This document shows, in pieces, positions 22,327 through 33,635 of a stretch of 64,000 nucleotides of DNA (the stretch's first letter is position 1; every line of letters begins with the position of its first letter). The stretch is from Anthopleura xanthogrammica. Taxonomy: Eukaryota > Cnidaria > Anthozoa > Actiniaria > Actiniidae. Both the position numbers and the translations under genes were made by a program. The stretch covers positions 19,948,901-20,012,900 of the forward strand of contig OZ025207.1 of assembly GCA_964019055.1 (NCBI GenBank), read 5' to 3'. The notes below the pieces were generated by a model, which had not been told where the DNA came from, did not search any database, and saw nothing but the letters and a program-made list of their open reading frames with translations.

Positions 22327-25027
22327 TGTAGTGAAAATCAGTGAGAGTGGATTGTCTTGAGGAAGCTAGAACTTGGGAGAAATGGTGAATCGCCCACGAT
22401 CGGCTTAAATGCTGTTATGAGTGAACGAAAGACAACCGTGTCAAATAGACCACGTGGGGCAGAGGGTAGCCGGTTACATAAGCATGAAAACTTTTTCCTT
22501 CTCCTTTGGTTACCCAGGATGATTCTGTTCAATACAATTCCAAAAAAAAACAATAGTTACAGCTGAAAACTGGCGAAATATTTCTGACAATATTTACAAG
22601 CCTGTGTTAAGCCCGACTTTAAACTAATACTCTGATTAATACGGTCTGCGAATGGTGCACGATTTCATCAACCAATCAGGGCCTGTTATACATAAAGACA
22701 GCTTTATACCGCGTGCCACAAGATTACTTAATTTTTCCCAAGTTTGGTTTAATAAAGCTATTAAAGAATCGAGCAAACTTAGAATTATTATTATTATTAT
22801 TAGCTAACCGTTTTCCAACCCCAGGGGATAGGGCAGGGGTCCACACTGAGTAAAAAAGAATTTGTCCTTATTCGAAAATATTATCTAGCTATTAAGAATA
22901 ATAATGACAAAAACAGTTTTTGTCAATGAAAATGGCAATCTATCGGCTCTGATTTTTTGTATGTTGGACATTCTAGCTCTCTCAGATTTCTCTCAGAGCT
23001 TATAGGAATTTCTTGGAGCAATTTTGTACTCTCCTCTACCCCCTAAGATATTTATAATACCTTCTCTCTCCTACCATAGTGAGTAGTTTTTTGGTTGGTA
23101 GTATTTTGATCTCACCGAAGCTTTGTTGATCAACAGGCGATGGAATCTAAGATTTTGTATGTTGGTTTGAGCTGATTTAACCGACAATTATGACTGACAG
23201 AATGAATTACGAGAAGTGTCTGCTGTAAACAGATAGAGAAGAACAATAAGGGATGTTTTCTCGCATCAATCCAAGGTAAAAATTCTTCATTTTGAAGCAT
23301 CTTAATCTCGTGTGATCTTGATTAAGCTTACGTGTTGTGACTCTATTCGTCTGTACAACGTTGTACACATACGATCCATAGTCATTTAATATACCAATCT
23401 GTATTTATTTCCCCATTTTCTTTTGGCCATCGTAGCGGTTTTTATCAGTTTTTTTTTGTGTGTGTGTTTTCTGAGCATTTTTCAAAATCGTGCACTCTGT
23501 CACGTGTAAAATTGAATTCTTGAATTCAATAAGCTTTTTTAAAAGCTTTACTACCTACAGAAAATAAGTTACTTCAACATTTTTATAAATTTTGATCTAA
23601 TTTTGTACTTACCTTCTTTGATACGCAGGACGATTCCGTAAATTTTCCGTTTTCTTACTATATGAGCTTATACGCTACTTCAATCAAATAATCAATCAAC
23701 CAATGCAACTTCTTACAACGTACGTAAGAAGAACTCAGGTAGCCTTTACCAAAAAAGCCAAAAAAAAGTAAGCTTAAAAATTTTAGAGAATCGAAAAGTT
23801 AAACTCAAATGATTTTCTACCTAAATGCTAACGTATACTTTGTTCTATGAGTAAAGCTATTAATAATCTTGAGATTCAAAGACAAACGTACATAATTTGA
23901 GCTTATTAATATCGCGTTGCTAAGGAAATATCCATCAATTCAAATAGAAGAGAATATATCAGTGTCCATGAAAACAACTTAGGAGATACCACTGTTAGAA
24001 TGCTTTTTGTAGTCCCCCTTACTGTACACAGGGCTTATTTAGACAAGATACCAGTAAAGTTATAAAATAAGTACCATACATCAACATCACACTGTCTCCC
24101 TATACAGGTGTTAAACAATCCTGCTGTCTATGGTAATAGATGGATTGACGAACCATAAGCTTAAGGTCATATCCACATGGATACTTAATCAGCCATGAAA
24201 AAAAATGCATAGATGTTAGCTATAGTAGATTTTGAAAAAGAAAATTCTAAAATATTTATATAATCATAAAAACATGCGATAAAATTCTGGAACATTTTGA
24301 AGCTGCACAATGTCATTATCAAGTCAAGAAAGGTCCAAAAAAATGAAAAATGTATAGATGACAAGAATGTGATAAAAATACCTTAAGAAGGACTGATTGC
24401 AAATATGGAACATTTAAACTAGCTATGCCCCCTCGATTAATGGCATTGACATGAATTTTTCATGTTGAAATGACAGTTTTATATATATTTTAGTTTTCAT
24501 AATTTTATTATCCTGAGTTATTATGAAGATTTTAGAATTAATTTCTGGTCCTCACAAAGTGAACGATTTTTCACATATCCACCTGACTATCTGTGGGGCT
24601 TCCTTGCATGCCATATGGCAAAGTTTATAAATAAAATGAATTAAATTAAAATAAAATAAAATTTTGATTTTGATTTTGATGGGGTACGAAATTTTTTGAA
24701 ATGCTCATTCCAGCATCGTATTGTCTCTAGTCAAGTTCCTAATTTAGATGCATGAGTGCATAACACTTACAAACAGTCAGTTTTTTTTTTTACTGTTTCT
24801 AGTTTATATACCATGCATGACATACACTATTTAATTGTCTTTATCAAACTCATTCATATTCATAAGGCCAAACACAATAGAAAATCACAACCATGACCAA
24901 GTTTTTAAATCGGCAAGAGATTCATCCTGATTTGCATACAACTTTAACTCAGATTTTCTTGGTGAAAAGTGCTTTTATCTTGAAAATTGAAGTAACACAT
25001 GACCTAACTATCCTAAACCTTTGATAA

Positions 25028-25134
25028 GTGAGATAAAACATTCGCGTCCGACCTTTATGGGGCTAAAAAGGCTCGCCTGCGGCTCACCATTTCAAATCCC
25101 CATAAAGGTCTCCCGCTCATGTTTTATTTATCAC
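25028..25134. repeat. Inverted repeat, about 107 bp
   Basis: gtgagataaaacat and gacctttatgggg at the left pair with ccccataaaggtc and atgttttatttatcac at the right, around ggctcgcctgcggctc. Confidence 0.65.
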
Positions 25135-26066
25135 ATATATATATAGCTGACTATATATGTTTTGTATCACCCCATTATTTTCCTATCGAATTTCAAAGGT
25201 TTTACTATGTAAAATATGTAAATTTTTGTGAATAAAAACACAAAATACAGACACACTTTGAGAGATCAACATGCATCTGCACAATAAGATGTGATAAACA
25301 TATTGATTCATTCACGTCAAATCTGTGTACCTTAAGCATCATTATGGAGATCACATGACCAAGAAAAAATGTTTTCAGAAAGGAAGTTTTCATCTACTAT
25401 AGATTCACATGGCCATTGTCATTTGTGGGTTAATTTTGTATATAATTCTTTTATTTTCAATGTCTATTCCTACCCTAATACGTACTACATGGTTCTGGGT
25501 GTGCTAAAAAATCTGGGGAGAGGGGAGGGGGGTGGGGGGAGACTAGGGGTGGTTAAGTGATAGGGATGATCTACTGGAATCATAGTTTCAAATTAAATAC
25601 CTTTTTTAGGATTTGGAAATGCTTAATACTGCTAACCTATACAAGACAGATGATCCTATTCATGACAATATCCTGTCTAACACCAAAATTCCAAAACACC
25701 ACACCCTATCAAGCGAAACATCCCTGTATAGGCTATATATGGGAGTGACACCCCCCTTGGTAAAAAATATCCACAGCTTTATAGATGCATGGGAATTGAA
25801 GTTAGAATTCCTAAAAAAAAACTAGCCCTTGACAAGTAAGAGAGATTCCAAGGTTTTCACTAGCACAGTTTCTCCCACTAGATTTTTATGTATTAAAAAA
25901 TTTTTTTTTACATGAACAAAACTTAAAATTAGTCCCATTAGAAATCTAACAAAAATTGTTTTGAAAGAATAAAATAAGATTTTTTTGCTCAGTTTTAGCT
26001 GCAAAGAACCTTTATTTCGTATCAAAACAAATTATAGTTATAATAATGATATAGTATAGTATTCAT

Positions 26067-26194
26067 GAATATTGTATCACCTAGTTGTGAATAACCCTCT
26101 AGCTGTTATATAGTATCAGAAGTGATATATCGCACAATATATCACTTCTGATACTATGTTAAAAGGGTAATAATCACTAGGTGTTACAATATTC
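26067..26194. repeat. Near-complete palindrome, 128 bp
   Basis: Inner arms atagtatcagaagtgatata / tatatcacttctgatactat are perfect around a 6-base loop. Outer arms gaatattgtatcacctagtt / cactaggtgttacaatattc are nearly so. Confidence 0.8.
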
Positions 26195-26375
26195 GCTAAT
26201 ACACATGGCTATGACTGGTATTTTTCAGCAAGAAACTACAACAGATTTCTGTAGCTTTTATCAACCTCGTTCATTCTTCTGTACCACAAGTTTTTGCCTT
26301 GGTTAGGGGAATTTTTAATTAACGTTTTTATAACAAAAACACTTTTTTATGTTTTTTTTTTAAATGTTTGTTGTC

Positions 26376-26463
26376 CTGTTCAGTTGCCTTAGTCTCCAAT
26401 GGCAAAGGTTCATAATTAATGCAATATAAACAGTTGTTATGGGACTCTAAGGCAACTGAACAG
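26376..26463. mobile_element. Short MITE-like element, 88 bp
   Basis: It has inverted termini ctgttcagttgccttagtc and gactctaaggcaactgaacag with a non-coding AT-rich middle. No target-site duplication is obvious. Confidence 0.65.
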
Positions 26464-26921
26464 CTAATCAAATAGAAACGCAACCTAAAGGCCTAAATTC
26501 CCCTCTATCCTTGACGTTTCTCGTTCTTTCTATCAACCAATTGGTAGGAACAGATGCCGAGATTCAAAATTCTTATTTCACAAAAGTTTGTAAATTACAC
26601 AGCTGGGATGATTGGAATTTTTTGGACAAAATTCTGTTCAAAGGCTTAGAAAACAGCTGTTAGTTTTGCTGCCCACACAGAATCATTCAACTTCCTCCGT
26701 TCATGGGAGAAGAAGCAGAAATCGTTTTTGTGAATTTTCCAACCGGCTTTTGCTTGGAAAAGTTAGTAAACAAAACCGTCCTAAACAAGTAAGACAATCA
26801 GTTTTCCCGTGATATTTTTCTCACTGTCCGGTTGCTTGGATGCCAGCGCGTTTCTCAAGGTTTTTCTTCTACATTACGCCTTTGTACCTCCCAGAATTTC
26901 ATCCCAATTTCTTGAGAAGAA

Positions 26922-27100
26922 CAGGGACGGCGGAGCCGGGGGGGGGGGGGGGGGGGGCTGGGGGGGCTAGAGCTCCCCATTTTTTTGAGAATTTTTTTTT
27001 TTTTCTTAACGATAAAAAGTGAAAAAATCAGAATGATAGGGGAGGGGTGGGTAGGAAATAGTTTAGCCCCCCCACTTTATAAAATGCTCCGCCGTCCCTG
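26922..27100. mobile_element. MITE with CAGGGACGGCGGAGC termini and AAGAA duplication
   Basis: Perfect 15-bp inverted termini (cagggacggcggagc and gctccgccgtccctg) bound a 179-bp element. It is flanked on both sides by AAGAA (26917-26921 and 27101-27105), a 5-bp target-site duplication. The interior has a 20-G run, a long T run and a gggaggggtggg stretch, and no ORF. Confidence 0.85.
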
Positions 27101-28252
27101 AAGAAAGATGTAGTTCTTCAGTTTTGAGCTTCTCTGTTTTTCGTTAAAAAATAGAGATTTCTGTAGCATTTGGAGATGATTTTGTTGTTTGAATTTGAAA
27201 AAATAGATAAATATTATTGGCAGATTTTTTTGTATCATTCCATAGTTTAATTCTTAGAAGAAGCCATACTCTTTGAAACTTTTGTACTGTGGCACTGAAA
27301 GACAAGTTTCAATTCAAACTGCAGCTTTTCTTATGCTGGTGCCGTGGTGACAAAAATCCTGACTTGCAAGAAAGTTTCCAAAAAAGGAAAGACTTCCTAA
27401 TAGATATCTAGCGATTTACTAGTTGGGACTGCGTTGGTGTGTTGAATACAACAAGTGAATAAGAAGGAAACTTCAACACCGGCGTGTATAAAAGTGTGTA
27501 ACTATACTAAACTTTTCTATTTATTTTATTTTTTGAAAAACAAAAAAACATTTCCACATTCTTATTTTTAATATTTTTTCGTTAACAAAACCAGTATCCG
27601 CAAAACCTAATTCAAAATAACAAAATAAAGAGTTTTATTGTAAAGAAAATAAAGAGTTTTGCCTCGAAAACAAGAAAAACATTTGTAAAGCCATTTATGA
27701 TATTTATTTTATTTATATATTTTCCGAGAACAAATGAAAGCTGCTTTTCTGTTTGTAGAGATGGTTTGTTTTTAACCTTAATAGCCAAAACTGTTGTTTT
27801 TTTACGTTAAAATGTATATCTTTATATAAAATTACTTTATAATAAAAATATTTTTACTGTTTTAAAACATCAAGGAATTCGTACTTAATTTTCAAACTAC
27901 TGAATTTTAAAAACTAGAAGAGATTTTCTTTTATTCCATCTTCGTTGATGTATAGTATAATGACTCTCATTAATATTAAATAGCATTCACTTTTATTGAC
28001 ACACCATTAATGATTCACGATTAGTTTGAGTTCCAGGTTCACTTTGAGGATTGATTGGAGGAGAGATTGAAGGCCTGAACTTCAACCATAAACAGTCAAC
28101 TTATATTTTATTCAAACTTATCTAGAAAAACTAGTATTTTGTTTATATTCTTGAAGGACTGTTTTGAAGAAGCTAATCATTGAGTGAAGAGGTTTCTACG
28201 TCGTCAGGTTCGCTTTACTTCTTCACGAAAAAAGATTATAAAGGTCACAAAA

Positions 28253-31200
28253 ATGCTCGCTAACTTGAGAAAATTATCTTCAAAAAGGTAAAGTTTAGAT
28301 ATAATTCTACTTTGGAGATTTACAGAAGATACAAAGCTCAAAATGTTTAATCCTCACACTTTAAATTTTCGTTAAATTGTCGTCTTTTTTTACAGTTTTA
28401 TAAAATTATTGAATCTCAAGTTGTATACTTAATCTAAGAATTCCTATAGTAAGAATATTGTTAAAATAATTAGAAAGTTACTTCGGACGAAGGGATAATT
28501 TTAATGATTTTTTGTTCATGTAAATATTTTTTTTACCTAAATGTAGTTGATACAATATTTTGTGATGGAAATGCTTCCTAATATTTCACGAAAAAACAAG
28601 AATTTTTGCTTGTTCAACACAAAAAGATAATTTCTTTCCCAAAATTTATTTACATACGTTTGCGAACCTGTACTTATTAGAATTTGAAGAAGTGAAATTG
28701 AAAATATAAGATTTGCTTATGCTTTTGCGTGGGGGAAAGGGATGTGATACACTGAGAGAGATTTAGTCTGCTAGGCACACAAATAGAATCGAAAAAAATG
28801 GGATTGCTCCAAAAATGTATTAATAGGACTGGGATTTTGCCAATATTTTGGCTTGAAAATGGGAATAAAACCCGAATATCCTGTTTCAATCCTGTTTAAA
28901 GCAAGTTTAAATGTATCTTACAAGATATGTCAGTTGTATCAAAGATTGATGCTTATCGTTTAAAATTTGAAATCATTGTCGTCATTCAGTTGTTTTAGTG
29001 CTAAATTTTAAGTCTTTTTAATTTTAATTTTATAGTAGTGATCTCCAAAAAGTTTGTCACAATGTTACATAACGAGACTCTCAACTCTTGGGTCTCTGGT
29101 TCGATTCCTGGACTCTACATCGAGAGAATGGAGTTTGTTAGGTTCTCTCCCTTGAATCCGTGTTTTCCTGTTTTCTTTCCTCCGCAAAACCTAACCCGCG
29201 AAATTCCAATTCGATCTGTGAGCTAGCCGTGCCCTGACTTAGATCAGCCCAAAGATGGTTTCAGGCAGCGTTTGATCTGTGAGTTAGCCGTGCCCTGACT
29301 TAGATCAGCCCAGAGATGGTTTCAGGCAGCGTTTGATCAAGCCGTGAGCTAGCCGTGCCCTGACTTTAATCGGACCAGAGGTTGTTTAGGGTTTCATGAG
29401 AGTTTTATAGAGTTTGTTAATTAGCAGTGGCTGCTCATAAACTTTACCTATAAGCTGTGGTGTTCCTCAAGCTCAATCCTTGGACCAATAAATATCAATC
29501 TGATTGTGCGCAGCTCACTTTGCGTATTCAGTGTGCAAATAACTATTTTTTATTTCTTATTCTTTTTCCCCAGTGTGATGCGAACAGCTTATCGAGGATC
29601 ATTGCTGCTAGCGAGATTTCTTTCACACGCCGAAAGCAAAGCAGCTCTAAAGCCATTCTACTTTGCTGTCCATCCAGATCTGTTCGGTCAGTTCCCTGCT
29701 CAAAGGGTAAGAAAAAAAGCTTTCTTTAAACTTCTCAGTGCTATTATCATTAACTCAAGTGATCACCGTAGAGAATATAAAGAATCTCAGAAAGAGACAT
29801 CCATGGTTCCGACTCCCCTTAGTTACCGTTGCTATGTCCCACAAGCTCAAGAAATTAGCTAGAATATCTCAGAATTTATAATTTTGATCGCGGAAAATTG
29901 ATTATAAATTGTTTCAATTGTTTATTGTCCTGTGAAAAAAAAAGAAGAAAATTGCCTCGTAATCCTTATAGTACTCTTTTAAAACAGACACTGTGTAGTT
30001 GTCTGTAGGACAATATTTTAATTCCACTGGGAAAACTGCTGCAATGGTGATTGGTTGGCTATTGTGTGAGTCGAAATGAATACCAATGTAAAAGCCTAGA
30101 TATTTATCAAAAATTCAGCTTGAAATTATCGTGTTTTGTGACCACATTTTCACGTGATTCCCGCGTGTTTTCCAGGCAACAAACGAAGATTCTCTCAAGC
30201 GGCTTAACTCCTACATCGATAATCTCGAGAACAAATATCCTGTGAATCCCACTCATTTGAAGTTCTACCTCAAGGACTGCGTCAAACAACTTGAACAGCA
30301 GCAGATGCGACGTAATCAAGGTGACGTTTTGTTTCTAATCTCTGTTATTATCGTGACGTTAGTTGCATAGAAATAAGCCCAGATTGACCGCAGGTGGTGA
30401 TATACCGACAATTAAGACAAAAATAGCCACAAGAAGATATTTTTGGTGGAGGAACTGATTGCAGCTGATGCTGACGCTGCAAACGGGAAGGAGAATGAAG
30501 ACATTTGGAGGGGGAGGGGAGGGAAATGGCGGGAAAGAAATGAAAGACGGCTATCGGCTCGCTCTTTTGCGGATAAAACAAAACCAATATTAAATCATAT
30601 TTGCCTGCTGTTTATTGCGTTTCTTGAAATAATTTTTAAAGCACAATTTGGACCGTTAAATAGTAATTTACTGGGGTACCTGATTATCTTGTTCGACAAT
30701 TTGTCTTTCTCAATCGATGCGGTAATACGGGCAACAAAGTCGTGTGACTCATTGTGTAACACCATTACGTGGCAAGCTTCAGAGCAAATGTTGCGCGCTC
30801 CTATTACCAACCCACGCGCAACAAATTGTCTTTGTTTCAAGAAATAGAAGCTCTTTTTTGCTCTTCCCAACCAAGAAAATTTGTTGCGCGCACAGTAGTG
30901 ATGGGAGAAATATATACAACGTACGAATATTGAGCAGCAAGAAAGAAAGAAATGGAAATGGAAATGGAAATGGAAAAAAAACATGTAAACAAACATTATT
31001 TTTGTTTTTCAGACCCAAACTTCAAGACGATTCGAATTTCTCTCTTTTCGCGCGACCTCTCTTTCACAGTCCAACAAATCCTCAAGTCATGTGGGATGCA
31101 CGAAGAAGTACTAAACGTACAAAACAAGACCGCAGATCGTTATGACGTACCAACCCCTGGATTCAGCGCCTCCGCAGATTGGCTCCAAACCTTTCGTATG

Positions 31201-32518
31201 TACGGTGATAAGAGGAACATCCATGAAAGTAAATTCCAAAAGAAACCCAAAATTACGCTGACGAGCTTTATACACGAGAAAATCAAAGACGCAAAGGAAA
31301 AACTGGACTTGAGTGAGAAAGCTTACGAAGAAACAATGGCGATTTCGCGGCAAATCTGTGCGGAGTTGCAGCTACGGGACCTTTCGTTGGACTGTGGCTG
31401 GACTTGTACGTCATGTCAAGGGGCCCTGAAGAATCTGTTGTATCTCTGCAAGGAAAAGATGTCTGATCTACACACACTGCGGGGACGGTCTGTCGTATTG
31501 ACAAGGTGGACTGGGGTTGACCCACATGGGAACATCATGTTGAATGTTGAAGATGTACCGCAGTTCTGGTTGGCTGTAAGTTGATTTCCGTCTTTAGTTT
31601 GTCTTTTGTAGAACGAGTGCAGATGCGGGGATAAATAGAAATCTTCGTCTCTGTCTTTGTAGCCTTCTAATGAAAACGCTTGGTGAGGCAAGGAAGGTAG
31701 AAATTTAAAACAGGCATAGCTCAGTTGGTTAGTGCGCAGCCTTTGGAGCTAGAGGTCCACGGTTCGATACTCAGGACCTCCACGTCTGTTTCGACTTCTT
31801 CCTAATCCGTGTAGCTTCAGCTTTGAATGCTCTTAAAAACAGAGCACTGATGGAGAGAGGGGGTAAAGTGCGCACCGTCGGCTTCCTGGGATACCAGCCA
31901 CGTAGCTGAAGGAACTACCGACGTTAAATATAGTTACTTTACCTTTAATATAGTTATAAATTTAAAGCTGTTTACACGCGCAGGATTGTCGTTGTGGTAG
32001 GTTTTGGTGGACGTCAATCAAAGTGTTTCCATGACATTGTCGAAAAATACAAAGTTTTAAAGGGCACGTGCCCATGGAAACCCCTTGATTGACGTTCACC
32101 AAAACGTACTTTTTCGATGCGGGAAAATGTACGATTCTGCGATTCTATTCTATGTTATACCTTAATGATTATTCTAATTTTTCAGCCATCAATATTATTT
32201 TTTAAAGCTGTTTGGAACACTGGAAGACTACGATGTCCTTCTTCATCAAGTACCGTTATGGGAGAAAAGATTATCCGAACCACTCGGTAACATTGCGATA
32301 GTGTACGACAAAACTAGCCCTTCACTAGGGGTCCCTGAGTATCTGAATCACTTACACAGGCTGGTTATGGGTCTGAGACGGTTCAGGTTCGGCAGGATAG
32401 GATATCCACTGAAACCTGGGACATTTAAAGGCATCGAGTGTAATATTTTAAGGTAAGCAGCAGATCGCTTGTTTGTTTGTATTGGAGAGAGGGAGACAGA
32501 CAGACGGACGGACGGACG

Positions 32519-32580
<62 letters not shown>

Positions 32581-33635
32581 ACCTTAGTTGTACCCATTTA
32601 CCTCGGTTAACTTCACCTCGAAGAATATATTTCGCCCCCTCCCCTCCCCTCCCCTCTTCTGATGTAAGACTCTTCACACCTAACCCACTCCTTTGATGAT
32701 TGCGCAGTTCTTCAAATCTGAAAAAGTTAACGGGAGGAGAGGTTTGTGGAAACCTAGGGGAATAAATATACTTAACACAAGGCTTGTAGCCGTGGCAATG
32801 CTTGAAATTCAACAGCATTACTTGGTTCTTCAACGACAGTTATAAGTATATTTCTGGTTAAAATGGTGTTTTGATACTGAAGTCGTTTTTTTTCTCCTGT
32901 CTTTTAGTCCAAATGGACCCATGAGTCTATCAGAGAATGGACAGTTCAAAGTACCAGCATCCACACCAGCTGATATACTTATCGACTTTCTACTTCAAAA
33001 CAAACAAAAATCTCTCAATTTACAAGAAAAAATCAAAGAGTAAGTAACCATTATTTATAGTACCATCCCACAAGCAACAAATTTTCTTTGTTGCAGAGAG
33101 TAAAAAGAGCTCTACCTCTGCAACAAAGTTCCGCAAAAAATGTTGTTGTTCTCGGGCTTGTAATAAGAGCAACATTCGCTCTGCAACTCGGAACGCAACA
33201 TTGCACGATTTTGTTGATCGTATTTCGGCGTCTTTAGAAAGCCTATTTGTACCATAAGCTTGAAATGAAAAAGTGCCCTCAAAATTTCTTCGTTTTTCTT
33301 GTCCTGGCTGGTTTAGCCTCTTCTAAAGAGGAGCTAGTAGTAGTAAGCCTGGTATACATTGTATAAACAGTATCTAAGAGTGGACAAGTCTAACAGACTC
33401 TTTTTCTTCCAGAACTTTAGCCGAAGAGCAAGAACTCATCAGCACCTGCAAGCAGACACTAGGGCTGAAGTCCCTGACAAAAGACGAGTCTGTATCCTTC
33501 CAGCAAATGATGACCTGCTGTCAGGCGTTGATCCAACACCCAGTAGACCAACTGTTTGGTACACGGGTAATAGTGTCGAAATACTATCAAGTATCAGAGG
33601 ACGGGCAGATCACTATACCATGGGACTGGCAATGA
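28253..33635 (+). CDS. TCAIM: TCAIM ortholog, mitochondrial J-domain-like protein
   Basis: Predicted join(28253..28287, 29574..29706, 30176..30320, 31013..31575, 32208..32452, 32908..33039, 33413..33635): 1476 nt, 491 aa (human protein 496). The N-terminus (MLANLRKLSSKSVMRTAYRG) is rich in Arg, Lys and Ser without acidic residues, as in a mitochondrial targeting peptide. Next comes LKPFYFAVHPDLFGQFPAQR at about 36-55, with the HPD tripeptide of J-domains, then NEDSLKRLNSYIDNLE. This region is DUF4460; the long C-terminal part is DUF4461, ending GQITIPWDWQ, very close to the vertebrate C-terminus. Exon 1 is assigned because ATG..AG|GTAAAG joins in phase 2 to exon 2 and restores the expected distance from the start to the HPD motif. 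Without it a start at 29578 would give 478 aa. In mammals TCAIM acts in the mitochondrial matrix and is reported to control 2-oxoglutarate dehydrogenase levels. A candidate poly(A) signal is at 34185. Confidence 0.9.
29075..29395 (+). mobile_element. tRNA-derived SINE-like element with three tail modules
   Basis: A B-box-like ggttcgattcc near 29098 lies upstream of ctctcccttgaatccgtgtt..tttcctccgcaaaa and three tandem tail modules (gtgagttagccgtgccctgacttagatcagccc, ending near 29265, 29325 and 29395). It lies in TCAIM intron 1 and ends about 180 bp before exon 2. Related elements are at 2500-2741 and 20748-20900. Confidence 0.65.
30720..30897. repeat. GTTGC-type palindromic element in TCAIM intron 3
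   Basis: gggcaacaaagtcgtgtgac and caaatgttgcgcgctcc at the left, acgcgcaacaaattgtcttt and aatttgttgcgcgcaca at the right form imperfect inverted copies. It resembles the elements at 12953 and 33060. Confidence 0.5.
31711..31940 (+). mobile_element. tRNA-derived SINE in TCAIM intron 4
   Basis: An A-box-like tagctcagttggttagtg and a B-box-like ggttcgatact spaced as in a tRNA gene begin the element. The acceptor and anticodon stems do not pair properly. A non-tRNA body follows (cttcctaatccgtgtagctt, ggataccagccacgtagctg). This is a SINE head, not a functional tRNA. Confidence 0.65.
31975..32150. repeat. Inverted repeat, GTGGACGTCAATCAAA family
   Basis: ttttggtggacgtcaatcaa at the left and ttgattgacgttcaccaaaa at the right are inverted copies. 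The same core occurs at 15847-16066. It ends about 57 bp before TCAIM exon 5. Confidence 0.65.
32494..32580. repeat. (GACG)n/(GACA)n microsatellite
   Basis: A short GACA start, about 5 GACG units, then about 14 GACA units, beginning about 40 bp after the donor of TCAIM exon 5. It creates a shadow ORF with TDRQ repeats. Confidence 0.95.
33060..33235. repeat. GTTGC-type palindromic element in TCAIM intron 6
   Basis: tcccacaagcaacaaatttt and tttgttgcagagagt against ctgcaacaaagttccgc and aacgcaacattgcacg form imperfect inverted segments. The family is as at 12953 and 30720. Confidence 0.5.

Larger units (their letters stand above)
22327..28252. other. Gene-poor gap between SDR and TCAIM genes
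   Basis: The two genes diverge here, so both promoters lie in this 5.9-kb gap. No ORF above about 70 codons and no recognisable exon was found. Four inverted-repeat elements are listed separately (25028, 26067, 26376, 26922). The rest is AT-rich with homopolymer runs, including 20 G at 26938-26957. Confidence 0.5.

Noticed and set aside
26612..26812. 66-codon ORF with a donor-like AA|GTAAGA, considered as TCAIM exon 1
   Set aside because: Spliced to the TCAIM acceptor at 29574 it gives the wrong frame, whereas 28253-28287 fits in phase and length.
30443..30847. 134-codon ORF in TCAIM intron 3
   Set aside because: It overlaps a GTTGC-type palindrome and encodes nothing recognisable; TCAIM exons flank it on both sides.
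31711..31785. tRNA gene candidate
   Set aside because: A and B boxes are present but the acceptor and anticodon stems do not pair, and a SINE body follows.
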